From GCA-020344715 sp050115935 (GTDB lineage: Archaea; Thermoproteota; Bathyarchaeia; Bathyarchaeales; Bathyarchaeaceae), in assembly GCA_050115935.1 (NCBI GenBank), contig JASFPO010000002.1:1-45263 (forward strand): a stretch of DNA of 45,263 nucleotides. The letters are read 5' to 3'. Of this stretch, positions 16,893 to 26,691 are shown piece by piece. Position numbers and translations under genes: made by a program. The notes under the pieces were generated by a model that did no database searches, was not told the DNA's origin, and saw only the letters and a list, made by a program, of their open reading frames with translations. The stretch's first letter is position 1; each line of letters opens with the position of its first letter.

Positions 16893-17321
16893 CTACTTCT
16901 TCACCAATCTTTCAGCAGGTCCTAGGACCCTCACCTTTTCTACCACATCCTTCACAACACTGGCAAATTTTTCACCTTCAGCTGCAGATACCCATGAGAA
17001 GTTTACTCTTTCAGGCTCAATCCCAAGGAATTCAAGTAGATCCTTCAGAACAGCAAATCTTCTTCTGGCCACGAGATTTCCACTGATGTAGTGACAGTCA
17101 CCAGGGTGACATCCAGAGACTAAGACCCCATCCCATCCACGTTGCAGAGCTTTTATGATAAAGTACGGGTTGACCCTTCCAGAGCAGGGAACCCGAACCA
17201 CCCGTATGTTAGGAGGATACTGCATCCTGCCTATTCCAGCAAGATCTGCTCCAGCATAGCTACACCAGTTGCACAGAAAGGCAAGTATTTTTGGGTTCCA
17301 TTCTTTTTCAGCGGATTTCAC
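16893..17321 (-). CDS. mvhD: MvhD/FlxD-type hydrogenase iron-sulfur subunit, short form
   Basis: The 142-residue protein is the plain form of MvhD/FlxD, the 2Fe-2S adaptor that docks on HdrA. Motifs: FLCNWCSYAGADLAG at the N-terminus, VPCSGRVNP, and GCHPGDCHYISGN, which hold the conserved cysteines. Unlike the other two copies in this operon it stops after the core and has no winged-helix tail. It lies between the first double-HdrA gene and flxC, so it probably links the Flx subunits to HdrA. Confidence 0.92.
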   Translation of the reverse strand: MKSAEKEWNPKILAFLCNWCSYAGADLAGIGRMQYPPNIRVVRVPCSGRVNPYFIIKALQRGWDGVLVSGCHPGDCHYISGNLVARRRFAVLKDLLEFLGIEPERVNFSWVSAAEGEKFASVVKDVVEKVRVLGPAERLVKK

Positions 17322-17325
17322 TTTG

Positions 17326-20300
17326 TCACCTCAAAGCGTTTATAATCAAGCTCATTTGCATGTCGGTGAAGCCTTTGATGTCTATTGCCGAGCACCTGCA
17401 AGTAGCGGCGCAGGCTCCACATCCCTTACAGAGGGCACTGTTCACTTTTGCCACCTTTCCCCTCCTGGTTTCTTCGATCTCTATGGCGTTGTAGGCGCAT
17501 ACCAGCATGCAAAGTTCGCACGCTGTGCATCTATTTGGGTTAACGGTGGCGATAATTCCCTCAGCCTCAATGGTGTCTCTTGTCAATAGCGTACACGCTC
17601 TGGAAACTGCGGCCTTCGCTTGAGAGATGCTCTCTTCTATGGATTTTGGCGAGTGAGCCATCCCGCACACGAAGATACCTTCTGTGGCGAAGTCAACCGG
17701 TCGAAGCTTAGCGTGCGCCTCTAAGAAAAAGCCATCTTCGTTTACAGGAACCTTCAGCATCTTGGCTAGAATCTCGTTTTCTTTAGGTGGAACGACGGCT
17801 GCACTTAGAACAAGGAGATCGGTATCTATGATGATGTCTTCTTGGATGGTTGGTTCAAGAACCGATACATGCAGGGCCTCTTTTCCCTGTGAAATTGTCT
17901 TGGTAACCTTCGGCTTATTTTCCTCTTCATAACGGATGAAGACCACTCCAGCCTCTCTAGCCCTTCTGTATTGTTCTTCCATTAGGCCGTAGGTTCTTAT
18001 ATCTCGGTACAGAACGTAAACGTTGGCCTGTGGGTCTTTCTCCCTTATTTTCAGAGCGTTCTTGACTGCTTCTCCGCAACACATTCTGCTGCAGTATGGG
18101 TGTTCGTCATTTCTAGACCCTACGCATTGAACCATCACCACGTTGCCGAAATTTCCATGGCTATCAGTTGCGATTCGGTTCTCCAATTCTAGCTGAGTCA
18201 ACACGCGGGAATCTTTTCCATAGAGGTACTCCTTCGGGCGGTATTCTTCACCTCCTGTAGCCACGATGATTGCTCCGTGCTCCAGCTCCCTTTTCACTTC
18301 GTTGCCAGAGTTTAGGGTTACCGTGGTTTTGAAGTTTCCTACGTATCCGGAGACGTTATCCACCTTTGCGTTGAGAAAGACTTTGATCAGCTCGTTTGAG
18401 TATACCTTTTCAATCATAGATCTCAGGTATTGTTGGGTATCGTCGTTGTCCAGCGTGTGGTGTATCTTGCGGAGGAAACCTCCAAGCTCTTTGTTCTTCT
18501 CAACCAGGTCCACTTCAAAGCCTTGCTCGGATAGAGCCAGAGCCGCGGTCATTCCCGCCAACCCTCCACCGATGACGAGTCCTCGGCTGGTGACATTCAA
18601 CGAAAGCCTTTCTAAGGGCTCTATCACTCGAGCCTTCGCCACCGCCATTCTCACCAAGTCTTTGGCCTTTTCTGTCGCGGCCTCGTGATCGTGCATGTGC
18701 ACCCAGGAACATTGGTCGCGGATATTTGTCATTTCGAAGAGATACCTGTTCAGACCAGCTTCCTTTATCGTTTCTTGGAATAGCGGTTCATGGGTTCGGG
18801 GCGAACATGAGGCCACTATGACTCTGTTTAGTCCATATTCTTTGATTCGATTCTTGATTATCTCCTGAGTGTCTGAGGAGCAGGTGTAAAGATTGTCACA
18901 AGCGTGGACGACATTTGGAAGGGTCCGAGCGTACTCCACAACGCTTGGAACGCTAACGACCCCTCCAATGTTGATGCCGCAGTGGCACACAAAGACCCCT
19001 ATTCTGGGTGGCTGACCCCTAACATCCAGCTCTTTTGGATACTCCTTCTTCTTGACCAAGGTTCCTCGAACAGAAGACAGCAACTCACCCACAGTAGCAG
19101 AAGCCGCACTGGCCTGAGTAACAGTCTCAGGAATATCCTTGGGCGAGGAGGCTGCACCGCAGACAAGTATTCCAGGTTTCGACGTTCTTGTAGGTGTGAA
19201 GGATTGGGTTTTGAAGAAATCATATTCGTCGAGTCTGACCCCGAGTTTCTCAGCCAATTCTTTGTTGCCCCCGGCTGGTTTGATACCCAAAGTGAGAACA
19301 ACTAGGTCAAACTCTTCTTGTACGAGCTTTCCATCCTCAGATTCATATTTTATTCTCAGGTTTCGAGTTTCGGGCACTTCTTCCACGGAGGAAACTCTAC
19401 ACCGTACAAACCTCACACCATATTCATCCTTCGCTCTCTCTATGTACTTATCAAAGTCCTTCCCATAAGCCCTGACATCCATGGCGAATATTGTGGGCTC
19501 AATTTGACTCATGTGCTCCTTTGCTATCACAGCTTCTTTAGTAGCATACATACAACAGACTGATGAACAATAACCGCTTCCACAAGTGACATCTCTGGAA
19601 CCCACGCATTGTATGAAGGCAATCCTTCGAGGGATATCGCCATCAGATGGGCGAAGAACCATACCAGCATGCGGACCGCTGGCACTGAGAAGACGCTCAA
19701 ACTCTATGCTTGAGACAACGTTCAGGTATCGGCCATAACCATACTCTGTCTTGAGGCTTGGATCGAATTCGTCAAACCCTGTGGCAAGAACTATCACTCC
19801 AACATCAAGTTGGAGTTCTCCGTCTTCTTGATCATACCTAATCGCTCCAGCCTTGCAAACTTCTTCACATATGCCACAGCCCAAGCACTTTTCCTTGTTG
19901 ATTATGAAAACTAATGGTACAGCTTGGGGATATTTGACGTAGATGGCTCCTCCTTTAGATAGACCTTCATTGAATACATCCAACGCTTCAACTGGACATT
20001 TCTGTGCACAAACGCCACAGCCAGTGCACTTATCCTCGTCGACACGCCTTGATTTTCTAGTTAACGTAACCTTAAAGCGTCCTGCTTCTCCCTCAACTCG
20101 CCTTATAACCGTGTTTGTCATTAAGTTGATGTTCTGGTGTCGACCAGCGGCAACAAGCTTGGGTGCTAGAATGCACATGGCGCAGTCGTTAGTCGGGAAC
20201 GTCTTGTCGAGTTGAGCCATTGTTCCGCCTATGCTAGGTGACGAGTCAACGAGGTAAACCTTGAAGTCTGAATCTGCTAGGTCAAGTGATGCTTGGACCC

Positions 20301-20355
20301 CAGCAATCCCACCACCGATTACCATCACAGCCCCGACTTTGTCCACCATGATCAT
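17326..20355 (-). CDS. hdrA: Double-module HdrA (heterodisulfide reductase subunit A), copy 1
   Basis: A 1009-residue HdrA made of two flavin modules. Module 1 (about 1-440): FAD motif GGGIAG at 14-19, cysteines NDCAMC at 56-61, an inserted two-cluster ferredoxin (CTGCGVCAQKC from 110; CLGCGICEEVC from 157), and CVGSR plus YCSSVCCMYATK at about 250-273. Module 2 (about 449-1009): the HdrA N-terminal 4Fe-4S domain CHCGINIGG, NIRDQCSWVH, a second FAD motif GGGLAG at 596-601, CVGSRNDEHPYCSRMCC, and a C-terminal two-cluster ferredoxin CTACELCMLVC and CKGCGACAATC. Canonical HdrA has one module; both are intact here. HdrA holds the bifurcating FAD. It overlaps the preceding mvhD by 4 bases. Confidence 0.93.
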   Translation of the reverse strand: MIMVDKVGAVMVIGGGIAGVQASLDLADSDFKVYLVDSSPSIGGTMAQLDKTFPTNDCAMCILAPKLVAAGRHQNINLMTNTVIRRVEGEAGRFKVTLTRKSRRVDEDKCTGCGVCAQKCPVEALDVFNEGLSKGGAIYVKYPQAVPLVFIINKEKCLGCGICEEVCKAGAIRYDQEDGELQLDVGVIVLATGFDEFDPSLKTEYGYGRYLNVVSSIEFERLLSASGPHAGMVLRPSDGDIPRRIAFIQCVGSRDVTCGSGYCSSVCCMYATKEAVIAKEHMSQIEPTIFAMDVRAYGKDFDKYIERAKDEYGVRFVRCRVSSVEEVPETRNLRIKYESEDGKLVQEEFDLVVLTLGIKPAGGNKELAEKLGVRLDEYDFFKTQSFTPTRTSKPGILVCGAASSPKDIPETVTQASAASATVGELLSSVRGTLVKKKEYPKELDVRGQPPRIGVFVCHCGINIGGVVSVPSVVEYARTLPNVVHACDNLYTCSSDTQEIIKNRIKEYGLNRVIVASCSPRTHEPLFQETIKEAGLNRYLFEMTNIRDQCSWVHMHDHEAATEKAKDLVRMAVAKARVIEPLERLSLNVTSRGLVIGGGLAGMTAALALSEQGFEVDLVEKNKELGGFLRKIHHTLDNDDTQQYLRSMIEKVYSNELIKVFLNAKVDNVSGYVGNFKTTVTLNSGNEVKRELEHGAIIVATGGEEYRPKEYLYGKDSRVLTQLELENRIATDSHGNFGNVVMVQCVGSRNDEHPYCSRMCCGEAVKNALKIREKDPQANVYVLYRDIRTYGLMEEQYRRAREAGVVFIRYEEENKPKVTKTISQGKEALHVSVLEPTIQEDIIIDTDLLVLSAAVVPPKENEILAKMLKVPVNEDGFFLEAHAKLRPVDFATEGIFVCGMAHSPKSIEESISQAKAAVSRACTLLTRDTIEAEGIIATVNPNRCTACELCMLVCAYNAIEIEETRRGKVAKVNSALCKGCGACAATCRCSAIDIKGFTDMQMSLIINALR

Positions 20356-21119
20356 CTCTCCAAGGCAGTATAGAATGGGGTCATGCCCTCTACTCTGTCG
20401 AGGCTAATTAGGCCTCTGCGTCTCAGAATCACCACGTGGCCCAGTACCTGCTTGTTGTCTATCCCTAAGCGTTTGGACAAATGCTTGATTGACATTGGCT
20501 TGTTCTCTAGTAAGAGATAAATTCGGTTACGTATGTACTCGGACGAGAGAGCCTCATCCATCTTCTCATCGAATTCTTCCTGCGATATCTCCTCGCCATA
20601 GACGTTTCCTTCCTCGATCATTTTCCTCTCTCTGGCCACGAGTGCTCGTAGCCGAAAATCTTCCACTGCCTTCTTTGCTGCTTGTATACCTTCCAGTTTC
20701 TCTGAATCCATTTTTTCTTTCCGCAGCGGAGAGGGGCCAAGAACCTTGATGTGGTTTGTAAAATCTCGGATGATCTCTGCAAATCGAGCTCCCTCCGATG
20801 CAGAGACCCATTCAAGGCGTAGGCGCTCTGTCAAGCCTAATGGAGCTATTATTTTTTTGAGCATCTTGAACTTCCGTTCAGCTTCATAGTTCCCGGTCAT
20901 GTAGTGGCAGTCACCAGGATGGCAGCCCATGACAATAACGCCGTCCAGACCACTGCTCAGTGCCTCCAGTATCATGACGGGGTCAATTCTTCCAGTACAC
21001 ATTACTCTGATAACCCTCAGGTTAGAGGGATATTGAATTCGGCTAACGCCGGCTAGGTCAGCGCCAGCATAGGAGCACCAGTTGCAGAGGAAACCTAATA
21101 TTTTTGGCTCGAACTTCAT
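20352..21119 (-). CDS. mvhD: MvhD-type iron-sulfur subunit with C-terminal winged-helix domain
   Basis: Residues about 1-135 are an MvhD core (FLCNWCSYAGADLAG, VMCTGRIDP, GCHPGDCHYMTGN). A charged helical linker follows (about 140-200, including VARERKMIEEGNVYGEEIS). The last 50 residues look like a winged helix-turn-helix: KPMSIKHLSKRLGIDNKQV as the first two helices, then LGHVVILRRRGLIS and a beta wing. MvhD is an electron-transfer adaptor with no known need for a DNA-binding fold, so the tail may serve protein docking or regulation. The gene overlaps both its neighbours by 4 bases (ATGA), implying coupled translation with the flanking hdrA genes. Confidence 0.88.
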   Translation of the reverse strand: MKFEPKILGFLCNWCSYAGADLAGVSRIQYPSNLRVIRVMCTGRIDPVMILEALSSGLDGVIVMGCHPGDCHYMTGNYEAERKFKMLKKIIAPLGLTERLRLEWVSASEGARFAEIIRDFTNHIKVLGPSPLRKEKMDSEKLEGIQAAKKAVEDFRLRALVARERKMIEEGNVYGEEISQEEFDEKMDEALSSEYIRNRIYLLLENKPMSIKHLSKRLGIDNKQVLGHVVILRRRGLISLDRVEGMTPFYTALER

Positions 21120-24100
21120 GCGGTTGCCCTCTCCAGCAAGGCTCTTGCCTGGGAAGTGATCTGTTCATCGGTGAAGTGAGGTATGGTGACAGCCCTTTCA
21201 GGGCAACTTGCTGCGCAGAGACCACAACCTTTGCAGAGCACCACTGTTACCTCAGCCACACCCACTTCGTTCTTTCCTATTGCACCGTAGGGACAAAGTT
21301 TCACGCAAGTCCCACATCCCGTGCATGTCTTTTCATCGATTGAAGCAACGATTCCTTCGGCCTCAATCTTTCTCTTTGAAAGGATTGTACACGCCCTCGA
21401 AACAGCTGCATACGCTTGGGAAATGCTTTCTTCAATGGATTTCGGCGCGTGAGCCATTCCGCAGACGAAAACTCCATCAGTGGTGAAATCGACGGGACGC
21501 AGTTTCGCGTGCGCTTCCAAGAAGAAGCCATTCTCGTTTAAGGGAACCTTTAGCATCTTGGCTAAGACGCTGTTTTCCTCGGGCGGGACGACAGCGGCAC
21601 TCAACACCACCAGATCAGCGTCGATTGAAACCTGTTCGCCAATTGTGGGTTCATAGACTGAGACGCTTAGGATGTCTCTTCCATCTTGTGATTTGCTCCT
21701 AATGACCTCAGGTTTCTTGTCATCATCGTAACGAATGAAGACTACTCCGAGTTCTCTCGCTTTTCCATAGTAGGTTTCAATCAATCCATAAGTTCTCATG
21801 TCTCGATATAGTACGAATACCTCCGCGTTAGGATTTTTCTCCTTAATCTTCAAGGCATTTTTAACCGCCTCACCACAACACACACGACTGCAATATGGAC
21901 GGACGTTATCCCTGGAACCAACACACTGAATCATTACTACAGAATCTAGTTCATTGGCACCACCACCCGTCGAGAGACGATCCTCCAACTCTGACTGAGT
22001 GATTATCTTGGGATCCACCCCGTACTGATACTCGTTTGGTTTGTGCTCTTCACTTCCTGTAGCCACGACTACGATTCCATGATCTAAATCCTTCATTTCA
22101 GAGCCCTGAGTTATGACGGTTCTGAAGTTCCCCACATAACCAGAGATTTCCTCAACTTTGGCTCCTAAGAAAGTGTGAATCAGATGGTTTCCTTGAACCT
22201 TACCAATCAATCTTTTCAAGTACTCTTGTGGGTCTTCTCCTTCTAGCGTATAGTGAATGTTACGAAGAAACCCGCCTAACTCTTGTTCTTTCTCAGTCAA
22301 GTAAACCTCAAAACCTTGCTCAGCCAAAGCCAGAGCCGCAGTCATCCCGGACAAGCCTCCGCCAATCACAAGTCCCTTAGGAACAACATCCAGAAGTATT
22401 CTATCCAACGGCTCAAGTCTTCCAGCTTTAGCCACTGCCATCCTAACTAAGTCCTTAGCCTTCTCCGTTGCGGCTTCATGTTCGAGCATATGTACCCAGG
22501 AACATTGGTCACGGATGTTGGCCATTTCAAAAAGATACACGTTTAACCCAACTTCCCTTAGTGTTTCTTGGAACAGTGGTTCATGGGTCCGAGGAGTGCA
22601 TGAGGCCACAACAACTCTGTTGAGGTTATGCTCTTTGATTCGATTCTTGATTATCTCCTGAGTGTCTGAAGAACAGGTATAGAGATTGTCGCAGGCGTGG
22701 ACGACATTTGGAAGGGTTCGAGCGTACTCCACAACGCTCGGGACATCGACAACTCCTCCGATGTTAATACCACAGTGACAAACGAAAACCCCAATTCTCG
22801 GCGGCTGACCTCCAACATCCAGCTCTTCTGCATAAACCTTCTTCCCTACCAAGGTTCCTCGAACAGAAGACAGCAACTCACCCACACTAGCAGAAGCCGC
22901 GCTAGCCTGAGTAACAGTCTCAGGAATATCCTTGGGCGAGGAGAACATACCGCAAACAAAGACCCCGGGCCTAGAGGTTCTCATAGGGTGAAAGGTTTGG
23001 GTTTTGCAGAACCCATGCTCGTTCAGCTCAACCCCGAGGCTTTTAGCCAATTTCTTTGTGTTCTCAGATGGAGCAAAACCGACCGAAAGGACGACTAGGT
23101 CAAACTCTTCCTCATGCAGCCTTCCTTCTTCGGTCTCATATCTTATCTTTAGGTTTTTTGTCTCAGGAATCTCCTCTAATCTGGATACCCTGCACCTGAC
23201 AAATCTGACTCCATACTCATTCTTAGCCCTCTCAATGTACTTGTCAAAATCCTTCCCATAAGCACGCAAGTCTATATAAAAGATCGCGGGTTCAATCTGA
23301 CTCATATGTTCTCGGGCTATAACCGCTTCCTTTGTGGCATACATACAGCAAACCGAAGAGCAGTAACCGTTTCCACATGTGACATCTCTGGAACCAACGC
23401 ACTGTATGAAAGCAATTTTTGTGGGGATATCTCCGTCTGAGGGTCTCTGCACACGCCCGAAGAAAGGCCCAGAAGCGCTCAAGATGCGCTCAAACTCGAT
23501 GCTCGTAACCACATTAGGATATCGTCCCCAACCGTACGCGCTCTTCAGCTTCGCGTTGAACTCCTTAATACCAGGGGCAAGAACGACAGCGCCAACGTTC
23601 AGCTTAACCTTCTTCTCTTGATCGGAATAGTTTATGGCATCGGCAAGACAAACGTTCTTGCAGAGTCCACAGCCTACACACTTTTCTCTGTCGATTAGGT
23701 ACACCAAGGGGACGGCTTGCGGGTAGTTAATGTGAATCGCTGTTCTCTCACTCAAGCTTTTGTTGAAGGCATCTACGGCGTCAACTGGACAGAATTTGGC
23801 GCAAAGCCCGCACCCTGTACACTTCTCGAGGTCAACGTATCTTGGTCGTTTCCTCACCGAGACATTGAAGTTGCCAGCCTCTCCAGAAATCTCGGTGACT
23901 TCAGAGCACGTCAAGACTTCAACGTTCATGTGTCTTCCGCACTCTACGAGCTTTGGGGACAGAATGCACATGGAGCAGTCGTTGGTTGGAAAGGTTTTGT
24001 CCAGCTGCGCCATGATCCCTCCTATAGCGGAGGAGTTATCCACCACGTAAACTTTGAACCCAGACTCAGCTAGGTCGAGCGCAGCCTGTATCCCTCCAAT

Positions 24101-24175
24101 TCCTCCACCTACAACCATCACCGAACCCACTTTGCTTACTTCAGAAACCGGGTTTCCTGAGTTCATGTTTGACAT
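21116..24175 (-). CDS. hdrA: Double-module HdrA, copy 2
   Basis: A 1019-residue paralogue of the downstream double HdrA with the same architecture: an N-terminal FAD module (GGGIGG, NDCSMCILSPK, ferredoxin CTGCGLCAKFC and CVGCGLCKNVC, YCSSVCCMYATK), then the HdrA N-terminal 4Fe-4S domain (CHCGINIGG), a second FAD motif (GGGLSG), CVGSRDNVRPYCSRVCC, and a C-terminal ferredoxin (CTGCGTCVKLC and CKGCGLCAASC). The second module's N-terminal domain is almost the same as in copy 1. All cysteine and flavin motifs look intact. It overlaps the downstream mvhD by 4 bases and starts 24 bases after the upstream mvhD. Confidence 0.93.
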   Translation of the reverse strand: MSNMNSGNPVSEVSKVGSVMVVGGGIGGIQAALDLAESGFKVYVVDNSSAIGGIMAQLDKTFPTNDCSMCILSPKLVECGRHMNVEVLTCSEVTEISGEAGNFNVSVRKRPRYVDLEKCTGCGLCAKFCPVDAVDAFNKSLSERTAIHINYPQAVPLVYLIDREKCVGCGLCKNVCLADAINYSDQEKKVKLNVGAVVLAPGIKEFNAKLKSAYGWGRYPNVVTSIEFERILSASGPFFGRVQRPSDGDIPTKIAFIQCVGSRDVTCGNGYCSSVCCMYATKEAVIAREHMSQIEPAIFYIDLRAYGKDFDKYIERAKNEYGVRFVRCRVSRLEEIPETKNLKIRYETEEGRLHEEEFDLVVLSVGFAPSENTKKLAKSLGVELNEHGFCKTQTFHPMRTSRPGVFVCGMFSSPKDIPETVTQASAASASVGELLSSVRGTLVGKKVYAEELDVGGQPPRIGVFVCHCGINIGGVVDVPSVVEYARTLPNVVHACDNLYTCSSDTQEIIKNRIKEHNLNRVVVASCTPRTHEPLFQETLREVGLNVYLFEMANIRDQCSWVHMLEHEAATEKAKDLVRMAVAKAGRLEPLDRILLDVVPKGLVIGGGLSGMTAALALAEQGFEVYLTEKEQELGGFLRNIHYTLEGEDPQEYLKRLIGKVQGNHLIHTFLGAKVEEISGYVGNFRTVITQGSEMKDLDHGIVVVATGSEEHKPNEYQYGVDPKIITQSELEDRLSTGGGANELDSVVMIQCVGSRDNVRPYCSRVCCGEAVKNALKIKEKNPNAEVFVLYRDMRTYGLIETYYGKARELGVVFIRYDDDKKPEVIRSKSQDGRDILSVSVYEPTIGEQVSIDADLVVLSAAVVPPEENSVLAKMLKVPLNENGFFLEAHAKLRPVDFTTDGVFVCGMAHAPKSIEESISQAYAAVSRACTILSKRKIEAEGIVASIDEKTCTGCGTCVKLCPYGAIGKNEVGVAEVTVVLCKGCGLCAASCPERAVTIPHFTDEQITSQARALLERATA

Positions 24176-24199
24176 CCTCCATGCGGTTTACTTTGCCTC

Positions 24200-24982
24200 T
24201 CACTCTCCAACTCTTCGATACTTAGGGCTGTTTCCTTCAATTCCGACGACGGAGATTAATCCATCGCGCTCGAGAGAGACTATGCTTTTCAGCACTTCCC
24301 TTGGTGAAGTTTCCACTCGCTGGGCTATCTCTTTGACAGAGAGAGAGTCTTCTTTCAAGGAGAGAAGAACTCTTCTTCTTGCAAACTCCTTTTCGACGGT
24401 TTGTAGCGTCAGTTGGTCGAATTCTTCTTGTGACACTTTCTCTCCGAAGACATTTTTGTCCTCTATGAGTTCCCTTTCTCTGCCCACCAGCCATCTAATC
24501 CTCTGCTGGGCTAGAGCCTCCTTGGCTGCGACCAAACGCGCTCTCAACTGTTGTTGCGCCAAGTTTGTTTCTTTACCAAGTGGCCCCAGCTTTCTTATCT
24601 TTACGGTGAAATCTTTGACCAAGGTTGCAAAGCGTTCACCCTCAGCCGCGGACACCCAATCGACCAATAATCGCTTGGGAGATAACCCTATGTTTTTCAG
24701 GACGTTTTTCGTCGTCTTCATCCTTCTTTCCGTGTAATAGTTTCCAGTTATATAGTGACAGTCGCCGAGGTGGCAACCCAGAACCATGACACCATCTAGT
24801 CCTTGGATGAAGGCTTCGAGAACGATGGTTGGATCAACCCTTGCTGAACACATCACCCTGATGGTTCTGATGTTTGGCGGATATTGAAAGCGGCTGACTC
24901 CAGCTAGGTCTGCGCCAGCGTAGGAACACCAGTTGCAGAGGAATCCAAGGATGTCTGGTCCAAAACTCTCTTCTAAGGTCAA
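24200..24982 (-). CDS. mvhD: MvhD-type iron-sulfur subunit with C-terminal winged-helix domain
   Basis: A 260-residue paralogue of the gene at 20352. The MvhD core holds FLCNWCSYAGADLAG, VMCSARVDP and GCHLGDCHYITGN (the usual P of GCHPGDCH is L). A charged helical linker follows (VGRERELIEDKNVFGEKVS), then a winged helix-turn-helix with DSLSVKEIAQRVETSPREV, LKSIVSLERDGLIS and a short wing. The linker and tail are clearly homologous to those of the other long MvhD, so the fusion predates duplication of the HdrA-MvhD unit. It overlaps the upstream hdrA gene by 4 bases. Confidence 0.88.
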   Translation of the reverse strand: MTLEESFGPDILGFLCNWCSYAGADLAGVSRFQYPPNIRTIRVMCSARVDPTIVLEAFIQGLDGVMVLGCHLGDCHYITGNYYTERRMKTTKNVLKNIGLSPKRLLVDWVSAAEGERFATLVKDFTVKIRKLGPLGKETNLAQQQLRARLVAAKEALAQQRIRWLVGRERELIEDKNVFGEKVSQEEFDQLTLQTVEKEFARRRVLLSLKEDSLSVKEIAQRVETSPREVLKSIVSLERDGLISVVGIEGNSPKYRRVGE

Positions 24983-26691
24983 GATTTCACCTCAGCTAGG
25001 GCAGTCACTTGGGCGAGGAGCTGCTCGTCAGTGAAGTGCTGCATAGTGATCGCCATCTGGGGACACCCTGCTCCACACGCTCCGCACCCCTTGCAGGAGG
25101 CGGCTATCACTTTGGCCTTCATTCCCTTGTCGGTTTCTTCGAGTCGTATTGCCTTGTAGGGACAGATTAGCTCGCATAGACTGCAGCCCGAGCATTTGCC
25201 CTTGTCAACCATGGCAGTTAATGCTTCAGTGTGTAGTTTCTTAGCAGACATTGGGATAGATGCTCTAGAAGCCGCACCATAAGCTTGTGAAATGCTCTCT
25301 CCAACATCAGCGGGCCAGTGGGCACAGCCGCATACATAGACGCCATCTGTGGCGAAGTCAACGGGTCTCAGCTTCACATGGGCTTCAAGGAAGAATCCAA
25401 TTGGTCCGAGTGGCACCTTGAGCTTCCGCGATAGTTCCTTCGCGTCCTCATGTTGAATCAGAGGCGTTGACAACACAACCAGATCGGCCTCGATTCTGAC
25501 TTGCTCACCAATAAGCGAATGATAGACACTGACATCTAGTTTTCCATTTCTTCCTTGAGAAATTTCTGGGGGTTTTTCCGGAAGATGTCTAATGAATTTC
25601 ACGTCTTTCTTTTGAACTTCTCTGTGATATTTTTCATATTCCTTTCCATAGGTTTGGAGGTCTCGATAGAGGACATATATATCGGCATCTGGATGAAGGT
25701 CTTTAAGAAGTCTTGCATTTTTTAGCGCAGTCATGCAACATATTCTTGAGCAGTCACTTCTGCCCTCTTTCCTAGATCCCACGCATTGGATCATGACAAC
25801 TTTCCCTAGATTCTGTAATCGTCTATTCTTGAGAAGTTGCTCAAGCTGAAGCTGAGTTATTACGTTGTCATATTTCTTGTACCCATACATGCCAACAGGC
25901 TCAAAATTGACAGCTCCTGTGGCAACAATGATCGTTCCTATTCCGAGGTCTATGGTCTTCCCGCTTCTTCTCTGGATTGTAGCTTCAAAGTTTCCGATGA
26001 AGCCATCGACTTTCTTTACAACAGATGATGTTAAAATTTCTATATTTTCATTTGACCCGACCGCACTGACAAGTTGATTTACAACTTCGGATGCATCTCG
26101 CATGGTTGGATACAACTTGTTTAGGCTTCTGAGCATTCCACCCATCTCAGGTTCCTTTTCGACAATGTAGACGTTAAAACCCTGATTGGCAAGGCAGAGG
26201 GCAGCCGTCATGCCAGCGACTCCACCTCCGATAACTAAGGCAGAAGGAGTTACGTCTATTTCCGTCTCTTCTTGTGGTTGAAGTAGACTAGCCTTCGCCA
26301 CTGCCATTCTCACTAGATCCTTCGCCTTCTCTGTGGCGGTTTCTGGGTCTTGTATGTGTACCCAAGAACACTGGTCACGGATGTTGGCCATTTCAAAAAG
26401 ATACTTATTCAGACCGGCTTCTGTGCATGTAGCTCTAAAAAGCGGCTCGTGGGTTCGAGGTGTGCATGAAGCTACAACGACTCTATTTAGATTATATTTC
26501 TGTATTCCCTCCTTGATCTTGCTCAGTCCTTCTGAAGAGCACGTATAGAGATTTTCCTCTGCGTAGACTACGTTTGGCAGTTCTTTGGCGTATTCGACGA
26601 CTTCTGGCACTTCAATCACGCCGCCTATGTTGATGCCACATTGGCAAATGAAAACACCAATTTTCGGCGTCTCGTCATTGCTGTGCTCCAT
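24979..26691 (-). CDS. hdrA: HdrA second module as a separate ORF (copy 3, C-terminal half)
   Basis: A 570-residue protein equal to module 2 of the double HdrAs: CQCGINIGG at residues 14-22, NIRDQCSWVH, FAD motif GGGVAG, CVGSRKEGRSDCSRICC, and C-terminal ferredoxin CSGCSLCELIC plus CKGCGACGAGC. It also resembles a canonical HdrA lacking the inserted ferredoxin. Its ATG follows directly, in the same frame, the TAG stop of the upstream half gene, and a strong ribosome site (GAGGAGGT, in the last codons of that gene) lies 7 bases before the ATG. So it is probably translated on its own as a partner of the N-half. It overlaps the next mvhD by 4 bases. Confidence 0.92.
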   Translation of the reverse strand: MEHSNDETPKIGVFICQCGINIGGVIEVPEVVEYAKELPNVVYAEENLYTCSSEGLSKIKEGIQKYNLNRVVVASCTPRTHEPLFRATCTEAGLNKYLFEMANIRDQCSWVHIQDPETATEKAKDLVRMAVAKASLLQPQEETEIDVTPSALVIGGGVAGMTAALCLANQGFNVYIVEKEPEMGGMLRSLNKLYPTMRDASEVVNQLVSAVGSNENIEILTSSVVKKVDGFIGNFEATIQRRSGKTIDLGIGTIIVATGAVNFEPVGMYGYKKYDNVITQLQLEQLLKNRRLQNLGKVVMIQCVGSRKEGRSDCSRICCMTALKNARLLKDLHPDADIYVLYRDLQTYGKEYEKYHREVQKKDVKFIRHLPEKPPEISQGRNGKLDVSVYHSLIGEQVRIEADLVVLSTPLIQHEDAKELSRKLKVPLGPIGFFLEAHVKLRPVDFATDGVYVCGCAHWPADVGESISQAYGAASRASIPMSAKKLHTEALTAMVDKGKCSGCSLCELICPYKAIRLEETDKGMKAKVIAASCKGCGACGAGCPQMAITMQHFTDEQLLAQVTALAEVKS

